Shown here: in pieces, positions 29,682-41,255 of the stretch
How positions within the stretch are numbered: the first letter of the stretch is position 1
Layout: the number at the start of each line of letters is the position of its first letter
Assembly: GCA_003439945.1 (NCBI GenBank)
Contig: QVRM01007040.1
Coordinates: forward strand, 494,001-558,000
Origin: Dermanyssus gallinae
Taxonomy: Eukaryota; Arthropoda; Arachnida; Mesostigmata; Dermanyssidae
Reading direction: 5' to 3'
Length of the DNA stretch: 64,000 nucleotides
The notes under the pieces: generated by a model
What the model saw: the letters and a program-made list of their open reading frames with translations, nothing else
Told to the model about the DNA's origin: nothing
Databases searched by the model: none
Program-made: the position numbers and the translations under genes

Positions 29682-32038
29682 TTACTGGGCAAAAGGATTG
29701 GCGTGAATTGTGACGGAATTGATCCGTTTCTCTATATTTGGCCGAAAATTCTTCGGGTTAACAGGAATCTTCTCCAACTGGTCCAACACCTCCAAACCAT
29801 CAATGACCTGCAAGACGCACGTTACAACTGCAATTATTGCATCAAATAATCTCAATAACCTTATACAACAAGAGGTCGTACAAAACCCATTAGTTAAAAC
29901 GCCACAATAGGAATCAGTGCGCAATTAACGTACGTATTTTACGAAAATAATAATTGATTTCTAGTATATTTGTTGCGTCTGTTTAAAAGATCACTCACAA
30001 ATCTGGCTGCGTCAAAAAGGTCTACAAGTGAGGTATTTCAAAATAATGCGTGGTTTAAGTGCATGTAATACATTCGGTGTGTGCTTAAACTCCTCGCAAA
30101 ATATAAGAAGAACTACACGCTGTATGCTAAAATCATTGCATTTTCTCCACCCAATAGGCATGCCACATCGGGAAGCATTCATTTTTAGCTTCATACTAAG
30201 TCTGATCCAAGGCGCCTGAGAGGAACACCTCGTATTCATGTGTAAATCGTCAAAAAGCAAAACATGTAACTAGAGTTGATTATATACAGCTGTATAGCTG
30301 TATAATGAGCAACTATGCTTCTCACTTTCTTGATCATGGGTCATTAAAGCTCGCCATGGAACTCACCGTATTTAAGTTAAAAACCGTGAAATCAATATAG
30401 GAGTGGCTAGATTCAAACCGACGGTCTTATTCCGAACATCAGGATTTAACCATCAAACCGCCTTGCTCGGATTAAATATCGGGAGGGTGTTTATTACTGA
30501 TTTGTAAACTCAAATATGATCTCAACAAACCCCAGTATTATGAAAATGTTTAATATTGGCTTAAAGAAACGCTCCGCTTGATATTTTAGTTGGTAGAGAT
30601 GTTGAGTGCCAAAAGATGAAGTGTCTTATGGATGACACATACAATTACAGAAGCACTCCTCGCTATACGCCTGCTAAGAAGGATATTGACTGTCATTGAT
30701 CTAGAACGTATTTCGTATTTCTACGGTTGAGGTCGCACGGCGATTAATTGAATCGTTCATCGGCGTTCCACTTCACGGCCGATTAAAAGTTGAACTCGAG
30801 CATACGGCTTTACGTTGAACTCGAGCATGCGGTTCTTTTTGTCAGCAACTAGATTGTGAAGTTTCTGTGTAAAAAGTCTATGGTGTAATCCGTATCCATG
30901 CGGAGCTAAAATTAAAGCACTTCTCCAAAACCATTTAATACTAAAGGATCGTTAATAATGAATACCGTTAGAACTAGTGAAACCATATCCATCAATTCAC
31001 AGAACGTCGTTTGCAGAAGAACAGAACGAAAGCTGACAGACCACTCTCGGTCTCAAGGGCCAGAAACTAACTTCTCTATCACTATACAAACGACTTGTCA
31101 ATGGAAGTACTAAGTTGGCTTGCGTACCTTGCCGAAGATGGTGTACTTTAGGTCAAGCTGAGGTTGGTTTGCGTACGTGAAGAAGAACTGCGACCCATTT
31201 GTATTTGGCCCGTTGTTCGCCATCGAAACGATTCCTGTATGCAAACGTACAAAATCGTACAAATATTATCTCCACGTACGGATAAACGACGATGCGTATG
31301 AGCAACATAACTGCTTTGTTTTCGCTATGTAAACTATATGTCTGCCACCAGTAACCACCGCAGCTAACGTATATAATAGTACGAAACAATAAGAACAACA
31401 GTAGACTGTCTAGAAATAAAGAGAGAAAGCCCTCGTAAAGAGATGCGAGTAGCTAGACGTCTTAGCCAACCAACGGCAATTCGATACCTCTCAAATTAGA
31501 CGTTTACAAACAACAGTACTTCGATATGCTCCCGTAAGTATTAATAAGACTCGCAGCCCAAAAGATCGATAAAAAGTGCCTCCAAAGAATGCCTAACCTC
31601 TTTCGTAGTGCTTTCGATCGGCCTTGAATTCATCCTCAAATTTTCGTCCCCATATCGAGGTCCCGCCTTTTCCCGTGTTTGTCGGATCCCCTGTTTGCAC
31701 AATGAATCCTTTTATATTCCTGAAAGGCAAAAGAAATGACAGCAGCATACAACGTAGCGTTATTATTAATACAAACTGCAGATTTATAATTAACTCAATA
31801 GCAATTATAATCAACATTCAGCATTTAAAATGCATTTTGCTCTATGATGAATCTTGACATCGATGACATGATCTCTATCTATCACAACTCGCTCGAGAGG
31901 AACTGACCGATGGAAAACGCAGCCGTTATAGTAGTCGGAGGCACAAAGCGCGAGAAAGTTCTCGCAAGCCTTTGGAGCGTCCTCGCAGAACAGCTCGATC
32001 TTCATGTCACCAACATCCGTGTGAAGAGTCACCGACAT
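29682..32038 (-). CDS. PPIL3: Peptidyl-prolyl isomerase-like 3 (cyclophilin)
   Basis: Four exons in transcript order, 32038-31908, 31719-31598, 31234-31128 and 29807-29682, join in matching phases (2, 1, 0) with GT-AG sites. They give 161 residues plus stop, the usual length of this cyclophilin. The start [20 protein letters not shown], the segment [20 protein letters not shown] and the end TIHANPFAQ are characteristic of PPIL3. Visible catalytic and binding residues by analogy with cyclophilin A are R44, F49, Q52, Q100 and F102. The position of the cyclosporin-binding Trp is Gln110 and that of the active-site His is Tyr115; PPIL3 proteins are known to vary there. PPIL3 is a nuclear, spliceosome-associated prolyl isomerase. 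Exon 1 is preceded by untranslated sequence at 32039-32113. The last intron is long (about 1.3 kb) and holds a tRNA-like element. Confidence 0.97.
30399..30476 (-). mobile_element. tRNA-like SINE fragment in a PPIL3 intron
   Basis: On the minus strand, TGATGGTTAAATCCTG resembles an A box and GGTTTGAATCTAGCC is a good B box about 25 bp later, preceded by GAGCAAGGCGGTT. It looks like a tRNA-derived SINE head. It differs from the SINE at 8.4 kb and 37 kb, so it would be a second family. Confidence 0.4.
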
Positions 32039-32113
32039 GGTGAGGGCCACCGGTAGCTGCCTTTTTCGTCTGTCTTTCAACCGCCTCTGGGGCCTCAGAT
32101 TATTCTTCTGCAC

Positions 32114-33152
32114 CAGCTTCTCCGCAGTGAGGTGTTACTCACTGCTCCTCTAAAATGCATTTAAACATAACATAACGCCGCAAAACATTACATGTGCAGC
32201 CAAACAACCGCAGCTAACGCTTACCGTAATCGTATATATATATACTTTTGTTTTAGGGCTAATATGTCTGTGAGAAACTAGTTAACAATAGGTTCTGACG
32301 CAGTGTAGACCCAATTTGGCTTCCACAAACCTGATGACGTTTGAGCATTGGGTTGCTTCAAATATATTCGTCATGGATTCGAATGAGAACTAACGAATAT
32401 AATTGTAACAGCTCTAGACAAAATCATTTCAACTCAATGGGACCACCTCCTCAGTCGCTCGAACTGGCACCTACAAATACAAGTATATTAAAAAGTCAAA
32501 ATTAAAATCCGAATAGAATGGAGTATTCGTATGTTCGAGCCAGGTATAGGCATCAAGCAGGAAGTGGCGCGCGTGTTAAAGCCAAGTGTGCAAATCTAGA
32601 AGGCGTGTATATTGACGACTAAATACTAACCGTTCGTCACTTCGTTTATATACGTATCTTTGTCTATAAGCTGTTCCTCGACACATCCCGGAGAAATCTC
32701 CGTAGCAATCCCTGGGGCGCTACCAAACTCTGCCAAGGGTGCACGGTTGGTACCGACGCGACCGATAACAGCAACCCAAACGTGGTCCACGCGTTCATTT
32801 TAGGCCAACTGTCTTCCACGCTAATATTACTTGAGTAAAATGGGGTTTCCAAATCTTACGCACAGGATATATATTCGTACATACATGACGTGCCCTATCC
32901 GTAATTAAAGCGAGATTGAAGAATATTGTCGTCTAACATGCCTTTAAGACTGTCAGGCGGTCACATTTAGAACACGCACTACCCAGTTAGTTCAGTTATA
33001 CAATATGTGTGCCCCACGGAATTGCGTATAAGTATATCGGCGCAAACCTTAAACTTTTCTTCAGAAATACTTTTTAAGAACTTTACCTCAAAATGAAAAA
33101 CTGCAAATTTGATTTTTTTTACGATTGCTTTTTAAGAAAACGAGCCGACTTA

Positions 33153-33202
<50 letters not shown>

Positions 33203-33990
33203 GTGCTACACCTGTACAAACATCGCAACAGTAGACATAATAATACGCTACTGTTTACGACACAGGTTTACTTTTTATGTCACGCGTTTTTTAAACAGTT
33301 ATTCACAAAAATACTGTATTCAATAAATACAATGCACAATATAAGATGCATAGGGGACAATTAGACATATAAGAGATTTCGTGATATATGTAATGATACA
33401 GCTTATAATATTATATCACGATTTCATGGTTCTCATGGTTCTCAACAACCACGAACACATGTTGTGGTTTCGGTCAGATCGTGCAACTGTTTTCGACGAT
33501 ATAGTTTGACTACTGCGCAGATTATTGTTGCGACTTATCAAAAAAGATGGGAAGTCTTATAGACTGAGAGATTCGTGCGTATATTCTAAAATCCGCTTTC
33601 AAGTGCCGTTCTGATATAGGTACTAAATCGAAACTACTACACTCTACCTTACATCTCAATGGAGCACGTCGAAAGAATTTAGACTGAAGTTTTCATTTGC
33701 ATCAATATGTTTCTTTAAATACGGCGCCAGACTTCACAGCTGTAAATTAATTTGGGGACCTTAAGATATATATATATATATATATATATATATTGCAAAT
33801 ACTAATGTAGCAACGCTGCCAGACTTACCCAGCTCATCAAGCCGAACACTTGTTAGTTGGTTCTGACTTCGACCAACACTCAGTCACACATTGCCACTGT
33901 GCTCAAAATTAATTCGGGCACAATCGTGTCGTGTTGCGGGCTAACACCGCAGATGTATTTGTAACGCGTGTTGAGCAGTAGTTAGTCATA
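32114..33990. other. Intergenic sequence with TA tracts
   Basis: No gene is supported. (TA)n tracts lie at about 33157-33200 and 33767-33793. The open frames over the first are TA artefacts. This is the upstream side of PPIL3, so its promoter probably lies within the first few hundred bases, but no element was recognised. Confidence 0.4.
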
Positions 33991-34956
33991 ATGAGGGGGG
34001 CCATTACCAATAATCGTAATAGCATCAACAACAGCGCTAGACAGATACCGTCACGAGAAAATGTTCACCAAAAAAAAAACAGGCAAAACGTCCGATTACG
34101 AATCGCGCCACCATGGCACCCGGCCTGCTTTGCGGCGGTGTTTTTAGGCGGGTCTGCCAATGTGTGGCAGAAACATCTGATCTGACCGCCGGTATCTGCC
34201 GGTATTGTTGTTGTTGTTGTTGTTTTTTTTCAGTGGGGCCGGCGGGCGGGCGAGAGCAGACGACAAAGACGGCGAAATGTTATTGCAGACGACAACGCCG
34301 GTAAATTGTTATTGCAGACGACAATGCCGGTAAATTGTTATTACAGCCGCACCACTGCAGACAGTTTTCGCTGCACGCACACGAAACAATTCCTTTGCAC
34401 TAATGAAACTAGGGAGGCAGAGAGCGTGCGCGCGTGCGAATAGTCGTAAAACAAGTAGGTAGGAAGAATTAGGATTTTTTTTAAGAGAGAGTTCATTGAG
34501 AGTATGACTCCTTAGACACAGAAGACTCATTTTCTCATGACGACGGCTCGGATGATGATGATGATGATTTTTGTCTGCTCCGCGCGCGCAGCGGCAAGGG
34601 CAGCGGCTGCGAAGTGCGTGATGTTGTTATTGTTGTTGTTGTTGACAGAGCACTAGAGGAGTTTGATTAAACAGAACAGGGGGCGGGGAAACACTGCGAG
34701 AGTGAGAGGTGGGGAGGGGGGGGCGGAAAGCAAAAAAAATGAGAGAGTTCTGGTGGCAACGGCGACGACGAAATTAACAAACGTAGGTTGGCTCATTAAT
34801 TAATCGATTCATTCAATCGTATGTTACTGCTTCGCGCGCCCGTTTCTTCTTCTGCTTCTTCTCCTCCTTTGCTCAGAACTATCTCCTCGTTCTTTGGCTT
34901 GTCAACATCGTCGTCGTTATCTGGCCGAAGCCGGACCTGGCTCGTAAGTACTGGTT

Positions 34957-34994
<38 letters not shown>

Positions 34995-35327
34995 GAGTCG
35001 TGTTTTTTTTTCGTCCACCTTTCCGACACGGCTGGCTCTGTCATCATTATCATTGTCGCCGTCGTTCTGCAGTGTGAGCTTAGGTATTGTTCGTGCGTTT
35101 TGTTTGTTTGTTTTTTTGCGGTTTAGCTTACTGAGTGAGCGTGGGCCGATGGATCATCTGCCGCCGCAAGCGATGCCATCCGTGGCCGGTGTACTGTGTG
35201 TGGGCATGTCGGGTCAAGTTCACCAACAACAACATCATCAACAACAACAACAACAACAATAACAACAACATTAGCGATAAGAAACACAAGACTACGTTCG
35301 ATTTCGTGCGTGTATTGTGTAGGTGCT

Positions 35328-35375
<48 letters not shown>

Positions 35376-36390
35376 ATAGGTCTAATGTGCTGCGAGGCCA
35401 GTGTTGTTTATGTACGTGCATACGTTCGTAGTTGTCCCAGTTGTCGTCCCACTAGCGCGTCTCTCGTGTTGTGCTCTTGCTCTTGCTGAGGAGCAATGTG
35501 ACCGTATTGTTCTGTTGACATGTTGAGAAGACCTACTGATCACAGATAGACTGGCGGCCAGAGAAACAACACATATAAACACTTCTAAAGGCTAAACAAA
35601 GACGTGCAGGTTGGCGGCTGTCTGATCGATCCAATGTGACATAGGATGGCGGTTTGATGTGTTTCTGTTAATGTTGTTGCTGTTGTTGTTGTTGTGGGAG
35701 GTTTCGGGAATGCATAGTGTACACATTGTGTTTGTTACACACACACACACAGAGCTGTCAGAAAGTGTGGGACTCACAAACCCACTAAAGCCGTACTCCT
35801 TCCCAATTTTCCTCCCGCCACCCCCGGCCGGGCTCTGAATTGCGTGTGTTGTCATTTCTACGACAGGTGCGCTGTCAGCTTTACCAAGCTGGCACCAAGA
35901 GCAGTGCACATAGATGCCCAGATTGGCGGGCGGAATAGTAAGGCTGCAGAAGAGTGATTTGTTTAATGGCGATTTTCAATGATTCTAATGTCGACTTGCC
36001 GACATACCGGTCCATCGAGCCAGTAGTGTCGAATCCTTCATGCGTCAGCTGTTGCTGTTCCAACAGCCGTCGAAATAGAACGTTGAAATACGCCGCCGAC
36101 GACCCACGGGGGTTAGGCGGTGGATAGTGCATTAGTAGTAGTAGTAGTAGTAGAAGGTGCCCGCCAATCGCATGTTCATTTATTCGTTCGTTCATTTCTC
36201 ATCGAGTTGTTCTAGTCGTCGTCGTTGTTGTTGTTGTTGTTGGAATTGTTGCTGTCATCGTAGCCTGCATCTGGATCTATTGCTGTTGTCGTTGTTGTTG
36301 TTACAGTGAGAGTAAGTCTAGTTGTTACTGATGTTGTAGCTGTTATTGTTGCTGTTGCTGTTGTTGTTGTTGCTGCTGTGATCATCCAGC
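33991..36390. promoter_or_regulatory. CpG-rich, low-complexity region
   Basis: The sequence changes to CpG-rich DNA with a CT tract (about 34968-34994), several CAA/TTG runs, GGGGG-rich stretches and a TA tract (35332-35378). A splice-donor-like CTC/GTAAGT lies at 34942. This resembles a promoter and 5' untranslated exon region of a plus-strand gene, possibly the one continuing at 36.4 kb or 38.5 kb. No transcript structure can be proven from sequence alone. Confidence 0.3.
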
Positions 36391-36702
36391 TGTGCGGGCG
36401 GATGTGATGTGGCCCTCGTATCTTGCCGACACCTCGCGGGCTGGATCAACACCTTCGCCTTCGAGCCTTCCGCCATCTCCATTTCATCAACAATTACAAC
36501 CACAGCAACAACAACAACCACAGCAACAACAACAACAACAACAACAACCACAACAACAACACCAGCTACCTCAACTATTGTCTTCTTCGTCGCCATCGCA
36601 AGGCTGTGTGGCAGCTGATCGAACAACTCCAGGCAGCTCTTCCGGACAGCAGCAGCTGCAGCAACAACAGCAGCACGAATCGCAGCAAGCGGCATACGTT
36701 GT
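36391..36702 (+). CDS. Candidate Gln-rich exon
   Basis: A 104-codon open frame lies between an acceptor-like TCATCCAG (36383-36390) and a good donor, GTG/GTGAGTGAG (36703). It reads VMWPSYLADTSRAGSTPSPS followed by Pro/Ser-rich and long Gln runs. The protein-like N-terminal part and the donor favour a coding exon of a regulatory-type protein, but CAA/CAG repeats also open frames by chance, and the minus strand is open as well. I do not recognise it. Partner exons were not found. Confidence 0.3.
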
Positions 36703-37016
36703 GGTGAGTGAGAGAGACGACAAATCATAGACAGATAGATAGATAGATCCATAGACAGATAGATAGATAGATCAATAAATAGATAAAGAAGTCAATAAAT
36801 AAATAGAGAAACCAATAAATAGATAAATACATCAATAGATAGATCTATAGTTAGAGCAAACTAGAAATCATTATCAGGTATAACCGTAGATACGATGTAG
36901 GGTCGAAGCAAACATGCAAATAGCCCGCGTCGCGCCCCGAGAAGAGGGGTTTGGACACGGGCACCATGGGGGTACGGTTGTGCTGCGGTTGCATCGCAGT
37001 ACCAGTGCCTACTAAT

Positions 37017-37224
37017 GCCTACTAAAGTAAAGTTTTCGGGCTGACCCTCCAAGCCAAGATTAGCCCACGTCCACGGGACTGCTTTTCGCAGATTGCTTCA
37101 TAGACAGGACCACCCCCATAAATACAAACCGGTGCAACGGTGGGGCTCGAACCCGCGTGAACCTATGTGTCTCCTTCTCCTGTCGCGAGGCGCAGACGAA
37201 TGCACCACCCACCACGCCACCGGA
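37017..37224 (-). mobile_element. tRNA-derived SINE, copy 2
   Basis: This is the same family as the copy at 8447-8639, in reverse. It shares the complement of GGTTCGAGCCCCACCGTTGC and the tail AGTAAAGTTTTCGG with its GACCCTCCAAGCCAAGAT. It is bordered by CAGTGCCTACTAAT on the left (37003-37016) and right (37225-37238), a perfect 14-bp target-site duplication. Confidence 0.85.
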
Positions 37225-37238
37225 CAGTGCCTACTAAT

Positions 37239-37448
37239 CGAAAAAAATACTTTCTGAGCTGACTCTCAGCCAAGCCATTTACCCACGTCCACGGGACTAC
37301 TTCGTTTGCAGATTGCTTCATAGACGTACCACCCCCATAAATAAAAAACGGTGCAACGGTGGGGCTCGAACCCACGCGCACCTATGTGCCTCCTCCTCCT
37401 CCGGTCGCGAGGCGCAGGCGAATCCACTACGCTATGCACCGGGCTTGA
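37239..37448 (-). mobile_element. tRNA-derived SINE, copy 3, in tandem with copy 2
   Basis: A third copy of the family in the same orientation, beginning directly after the 14-bp repeat that ends copy 2. Its outer edge carries CGGTGCCTACTGAT (37449-37462), a two-mismatch version of the same 14-bp repeat. Two copies are therefore bracketed by three related repeats. Confidence 0.85.
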
Positions 37449-37462
37449 CGGTGCCTACTGAT

Positions 37463-38450
37463 CTATCGGCGGTCAGCCGATTGCGTTGACTGGGCGAGTG
37501 GATGCCGCCGCGTATAGCGTATATACAGTGATTAGAATGTATCGTGCATAGGTACAGTCATGTACAGCTGGAGTTTTGTGTCCAGCGAAAGCCGGCACCA
37601 ATCACTTCGGCCATTACATACGTAGGCATATGTATATGCATTTTGTGTCGATGGCCCTGAAGTTTCGTTGCGGGTCTATCGCTTTCCCCTCTCCCTTCAG
37701 TGACACTCTCCCCTCTTGTTATCTATCTGGGTCTTTCTCGCTAATGTTTCGCTCGCACTCTATTTGAAATGATTTCGACATTGGTGACGCAGGTATTATA
37801 CTGCAAAAATGCTCTTGCTGTTACCGGTGAAACATGGTAAGATCTGCAACAACAACAACAACAACAACAGCAGCAGCAACAACAACAACGACAACGACGA
37901 CCACCTAAGCCAGCATTACCGCACACGACAATGGGAGGAGTGACTTTGTCAACTGCAAACGGCAACAACAAGAACAACAGCAACAACAACGACAACAACA
38001 ACAACAGCCACAACTGTGACATTGCTCGCTTCATCAGCGGCAGCATGATGTCATGCACATGGGATACGTCTCATCAGACTCATGAAGCACAGTGTGTGTG
38101 TGTGATCAAACAACACTGTAGAAGTGAATGACATTGAATGACAGAAATGATCCGATGATGATGATGATGATGCTGGCGATCCGATGCAAAATTCACTCGG
38201 AAGCATTCTCGGGGGAGGTAGGTAGCACGGGCGGGGTGAGCGAACCATAGAGGTCATAGCGGAGTGACGACTCCCTCTCTCGGTTGTCAGCCTGAGTTCA
38301 GTTACTCGAGCTTGACTCGAGCTCGAGTACGCTCTGGCATCCTGGGCATCATCGGTGTATGCTGCTGCTGCTGCCGCCGCTGATATGGTAGGCTTTGGCG
38401 GCTAGAACTAGAAGCGCGCAGCCAAGCGAACAGGCGGCGGTAGTGGAGGC
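37463..38450. other. Low-complexity region before the B3GAT3-like gene
   Basis: CAA/CAG-rich runs (about 37848-38010), GATGAT runs (about 38150) and CT-rich promoter-like sequence. Open frames here are made of Asn/Gln repeats and are not supported as genes. It probably includes the 5' untranslated region of the next gene. Confidence 0.35.
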
Positions 38451-38451
38451 G

Positions 38452-38499
38452 GCGACAGTGGCGAAGCGGGATGCGGCGACAGTGGCGAAGCGGGATGCG
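38452..38499 (+). repeat. Exact 24-bp tandem duplication at the start codon
   Basis: Two identical adjacent 24-bp units (38452-38475 and 38476-38499) each end with ATGCG. They place two in-frame ATG codons 24 bp apart (38471 and 38495), adding eight residues, MRRQWRSG. Confidence 0.95.
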
Positions 38500-39427
38500 G
38501 CTCCGACTTCAGCCGTACATCGTCGGCGTACTCGTTGGCTTCGTGCTCTCGTCGGTGCTCCGGTGGAGCGGCGCGTTCGACGACGCGTCCACCGCCGCCA
38601 AGGTCGTCGAACCCGACAACGAGGCGGTCACGCGCGCTGACCGGCTCGTTGTCGTGGTGACGCCGACGTACGCCCGACCCCAGCAGAAAGCCGAACTCAC
38701 GAGGCTTTCGTACGCGCTCCGCCTGGCCGGCCGCATTCACTGGGTCGTCGTCGAAGATGCACCGGCGCGCAGCGAGCTCGTCACGCGTCTGCTGGCCAGC
38801 TCGCGTCTACCGTACAGCCAGCTGACGGCCGCCACACCGCCGCAGTACAAGCTGAAGGCCAAAAATCCGAACTGGCTGAAGCCGCGCGGAGTGCTTCAGA
38901 GGAACGAGGCTCTTCGCTATCTGCGCAGCGCGGACCTCGCGGCAATCCTCGGCGGCGACGACGACGACGACGCCGAAGACGCCGTGGTCTACTTCGCCGA
39001 CGACGACAACACGTATGACGTGCGGCTGTTCGACGAGATGCGCCTCACGAAGAAGGTGTCTGTGTGGCCGGTGGGCCTGGTCGGCGGCCTCATGGTTGAG
39101 CGGCCTATCGTCGTGGACGGCCGCGTCAAGCGGTTCAACTCGGTGTTTCGGCCGGATCGTCCGTTTCCCATCGACATGGCGGCGTTCGCCATCAGCCTCA
39201 AGGTGATCCGCGCGTTTCCGGCGGCCACGTTCTCGTTGAACGTGCAGCGTGGCTATCAGGAATCGCATCTGCTGGCCCAGTTGATCGCCGGCTGGCACGA
39301 ACTCGAGCCGCGCGCCGATAACTGCACCAAGGTGCTTGTGTGGCACACCCGAACCGAAGCGCCAAACCTCAAGCTCGAATCCAAACTGTCCAATGGCTAC
39401 AGTAGTAATAAGGACATCGAAGTCTAG
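38471..39427 (+). CDS. B3GAT3: Beta-1,3-glucuronosyltransferase I (GlcAT-I), intronless
   Basis: This enzyme transfers glucuronic acid to the Gal-Gal-Xyl trisaccharide on proteoglycan core proteins, finishing the glycosaminoglycan linker in the Golgi. One exon encodes 318 residues (310 from the second Met at 38495). A type II membrane anchor (YIVGVLVGFVLSSVL) covers residues 16-30. VVVVTPTYARPQQKAELTRL (59-78) is the family's N-terminal donor-binding block. The metal-binding DxD is DDD at 177-179 (YFADDDNTYD). RPFPIDMAAFA (230-240), the catalytic Glu in GYQES (E264), NCT at 284 (possible glycan) and VLVWHTRTEAP (288-298) follow, and the C terminus IEV matches GlcAT-I. An extra acidic insert, GGDDDDDAEDA, precedes the DDD. 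The start is doubled by a 24-bp tandem repeat, so the true Met is uncertain. It is strongly CpG-rich and without introns. Confidence 0.95.
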   Translation: MRRQWRSGMRLRLQPYIVGVLVGFVLSSVLRWSGAFDDASTAAKVVEPDNEAVTRADRLVVVVTPTYARPQQKAELTRLSYALRLAGRIHWVVVEDAPARSELVTRLLASSRLPYSQLTAATPPQYKLKAKNPNWLKPRGVLQRNEALRYLRSADLAAILGGDDDDDAEDAVVYFADDDNTYDVRLFDEMRLTKKVSVWPVGLVGGLMVERPIVVDGRVKRFNSVFRPDRPFPIDMAAFAISLKVIRAFPAATFSLNVQRGYQESHLLAQLIAGWHELEPRADNCTKVLVWHTRTEAPNLKLESKLSNGYSSNKDIEV

Positions 39428-40707
39428 CACGTCGACGCGTTGATGGCGGCGCGAAGATGCGGTCAGCAGACCTCTCTGCCCACAAAAAATCGACGACTTC
39501 AGCATGACGACACGCAGACTACAATCGAGAGCCTACAGCGCTGTCTCTCTGTGAGATTACGACGAGACGCCTTAATCACGCCTTTTATTCTCTATGGCAG
39601 CTAGAGACTCTATGAGACTCTGGGTGTCGTCGAGTGTCGAATGTTTATGACCGTCATTATCTCCGTCCGTCTGATACCCGCCATGACACTGGAGGTCGGT
39701 ATTGGCTATCGCTGTGTCGGTCCTTTATTACTATCCGCGTGCGCGCTTTCCTTGCAGTGATGCTATTATATACTATATCTTGGCTAAATGGCTTGGAACA
39801 GGTAGTCAAGTAAGTGCGAACGAAGACGTCGTTGAAGATTAAGACCACTCAAGCATTTCGGGTACGGAGGAAATTGCGTTGATTCATAGCAGACACTGCC
39901 AGTATCATACGAGTAGTATGTTCGACCGGGTTGAGACTTAGTATTGAGTCGTGGTTATATGCGAGTTTTGTACGATATCATGCTTGAAAAAGCAGCACGA
40001 CGCGTTCCACGATCCAGAGAGGGGTGTGTTTTGAAAGGCGTGGGGGCATCAGTAGTCATCTAGCTCTAAGTGTGTTATTGAGTGGACTTCACACGCACTG
40101 TGTATGGATTTGGGTCGACGGTGGCGATGGTGATATGATAAGCCCGTTCCTTATCGTCGAAGTCCTTGCTGAAAGTCTTCCGGGCTTGGTTTTTACAATA
40201 CGGTATTTTCCGGGCGATCTGTTGGGCCCAGTACTGTCATACACCACCGCCGCTGATTGCCTGAAAAGACACTTAAACCAGTGTTTTTACCCAATATATA
40301 TACATATATATATGTATATATATAGGTTGGATGATGTGACTCACGCTAGACCTGAACACGGGACTCTGTTACACTCGGCAGTAATGTAGAAAGTAAAAAG
40401 CGTTTGTAATGTATATTTTTATACACACAAATGTATGCATTCAGCAGCCGTATTGGGTACCCTAATCAAGTAGTCAGCGTTCGGGCTAAGGGTTTACGGT
40501 TAATCCCGCTGTGTATTACACATTCATTAGGGTATTAATAAAGTTAATAAATATATAACCGCATTCACCTGCGTTTTCCCTGTACGTTGCAGCGCACTTT
40601 AAAGTATACACGTTGTACATGTTACTCATGGTTGCCTTCAACGGGTGTTTTCTTTTTGGAATTGTATACGTAATAATTTGCATATTTATATGCCTCAATA
40701 TCTCCAC

Positions 40708-40745
<38 letters not shown>

Positions 40746-40944
40746 GCGCGTGCGTTGCATATAATGGACCCACTAAACGCAGTTACGATAATCGTAGTAG
40801 ACCCTGTTATCATTCCTAAGCTACGTTGACGTATTCAATAGGTCAAACGCAACGTCATTTAATTGGTACGGGTCAAAACACAATTGATTGAAGGTTTATA
40901 TAGCATCACCGATGTGACATTTGCTGTTCGAATAATTCACGGCC

Positions 40945-40984
<40 letters not shown>

Positions 40985-41208
40985 GCTTTTCTATGCCCCT
41001 GGGTAGAAAGCGTTCCTACAAATGGCATAAGAACGCTAAAACGAGTTACTTTGTGGATTTTTTTCGCCGCGGCCACGCCGTGCGGCATTAGACTCTGTGA
41101 TTGTCGAGCTCGATTGAGTCTGTGACTAACTCATTTTTCACGTTGCTAGTCACATCTTTGTTGGATTCCGCTGTGAGCGTGCGCTCTTTTGTCCGTTCTG
41201 TACTCTTT

Positions 41209-41215
<7 letters not shown>
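39428..41215. other. 3' region of B3GAT3-like gene and intergenic sequence
   Basis: The first hundreds of bases are probably 3' untranslated sequence; an AATAAA lies at 40537-40542, which is rather far. (TA)n tracts occur near 40712-40742 and 40950-40984. No gene is seen. Confidence 0.4.

Positions 41216-41216
<1 letters not shown>

Positions 41217-41252
<36 letters not shown>
41217..41252. repeat. (TA)n microsatellite abutting mariner 3
   Basis: A TA tract of about 36 bp that ends directly at the left end of mariner 3. Confidence 0.9.

Positions 41253-41253
<1 letters not shown>

Positions 41254-41255
<2 letters not shown>

Noticed and set aside
35135..35262. Start-like ATG frame MDHLPPQAMPSVAGVLCVGM ending in Gln repeats
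   Set aside because: It stops within the CAA repeat and has no downstream exon or recognisable domain; it could only be rescued by transcript data.
38807..39505. A 232-codon minus-strand frame opposite the B3GAT3-like gene
   Set aside because: It is the antisense of a GC-rich coding exon with no protein family; the plus strand is clearly the gene.
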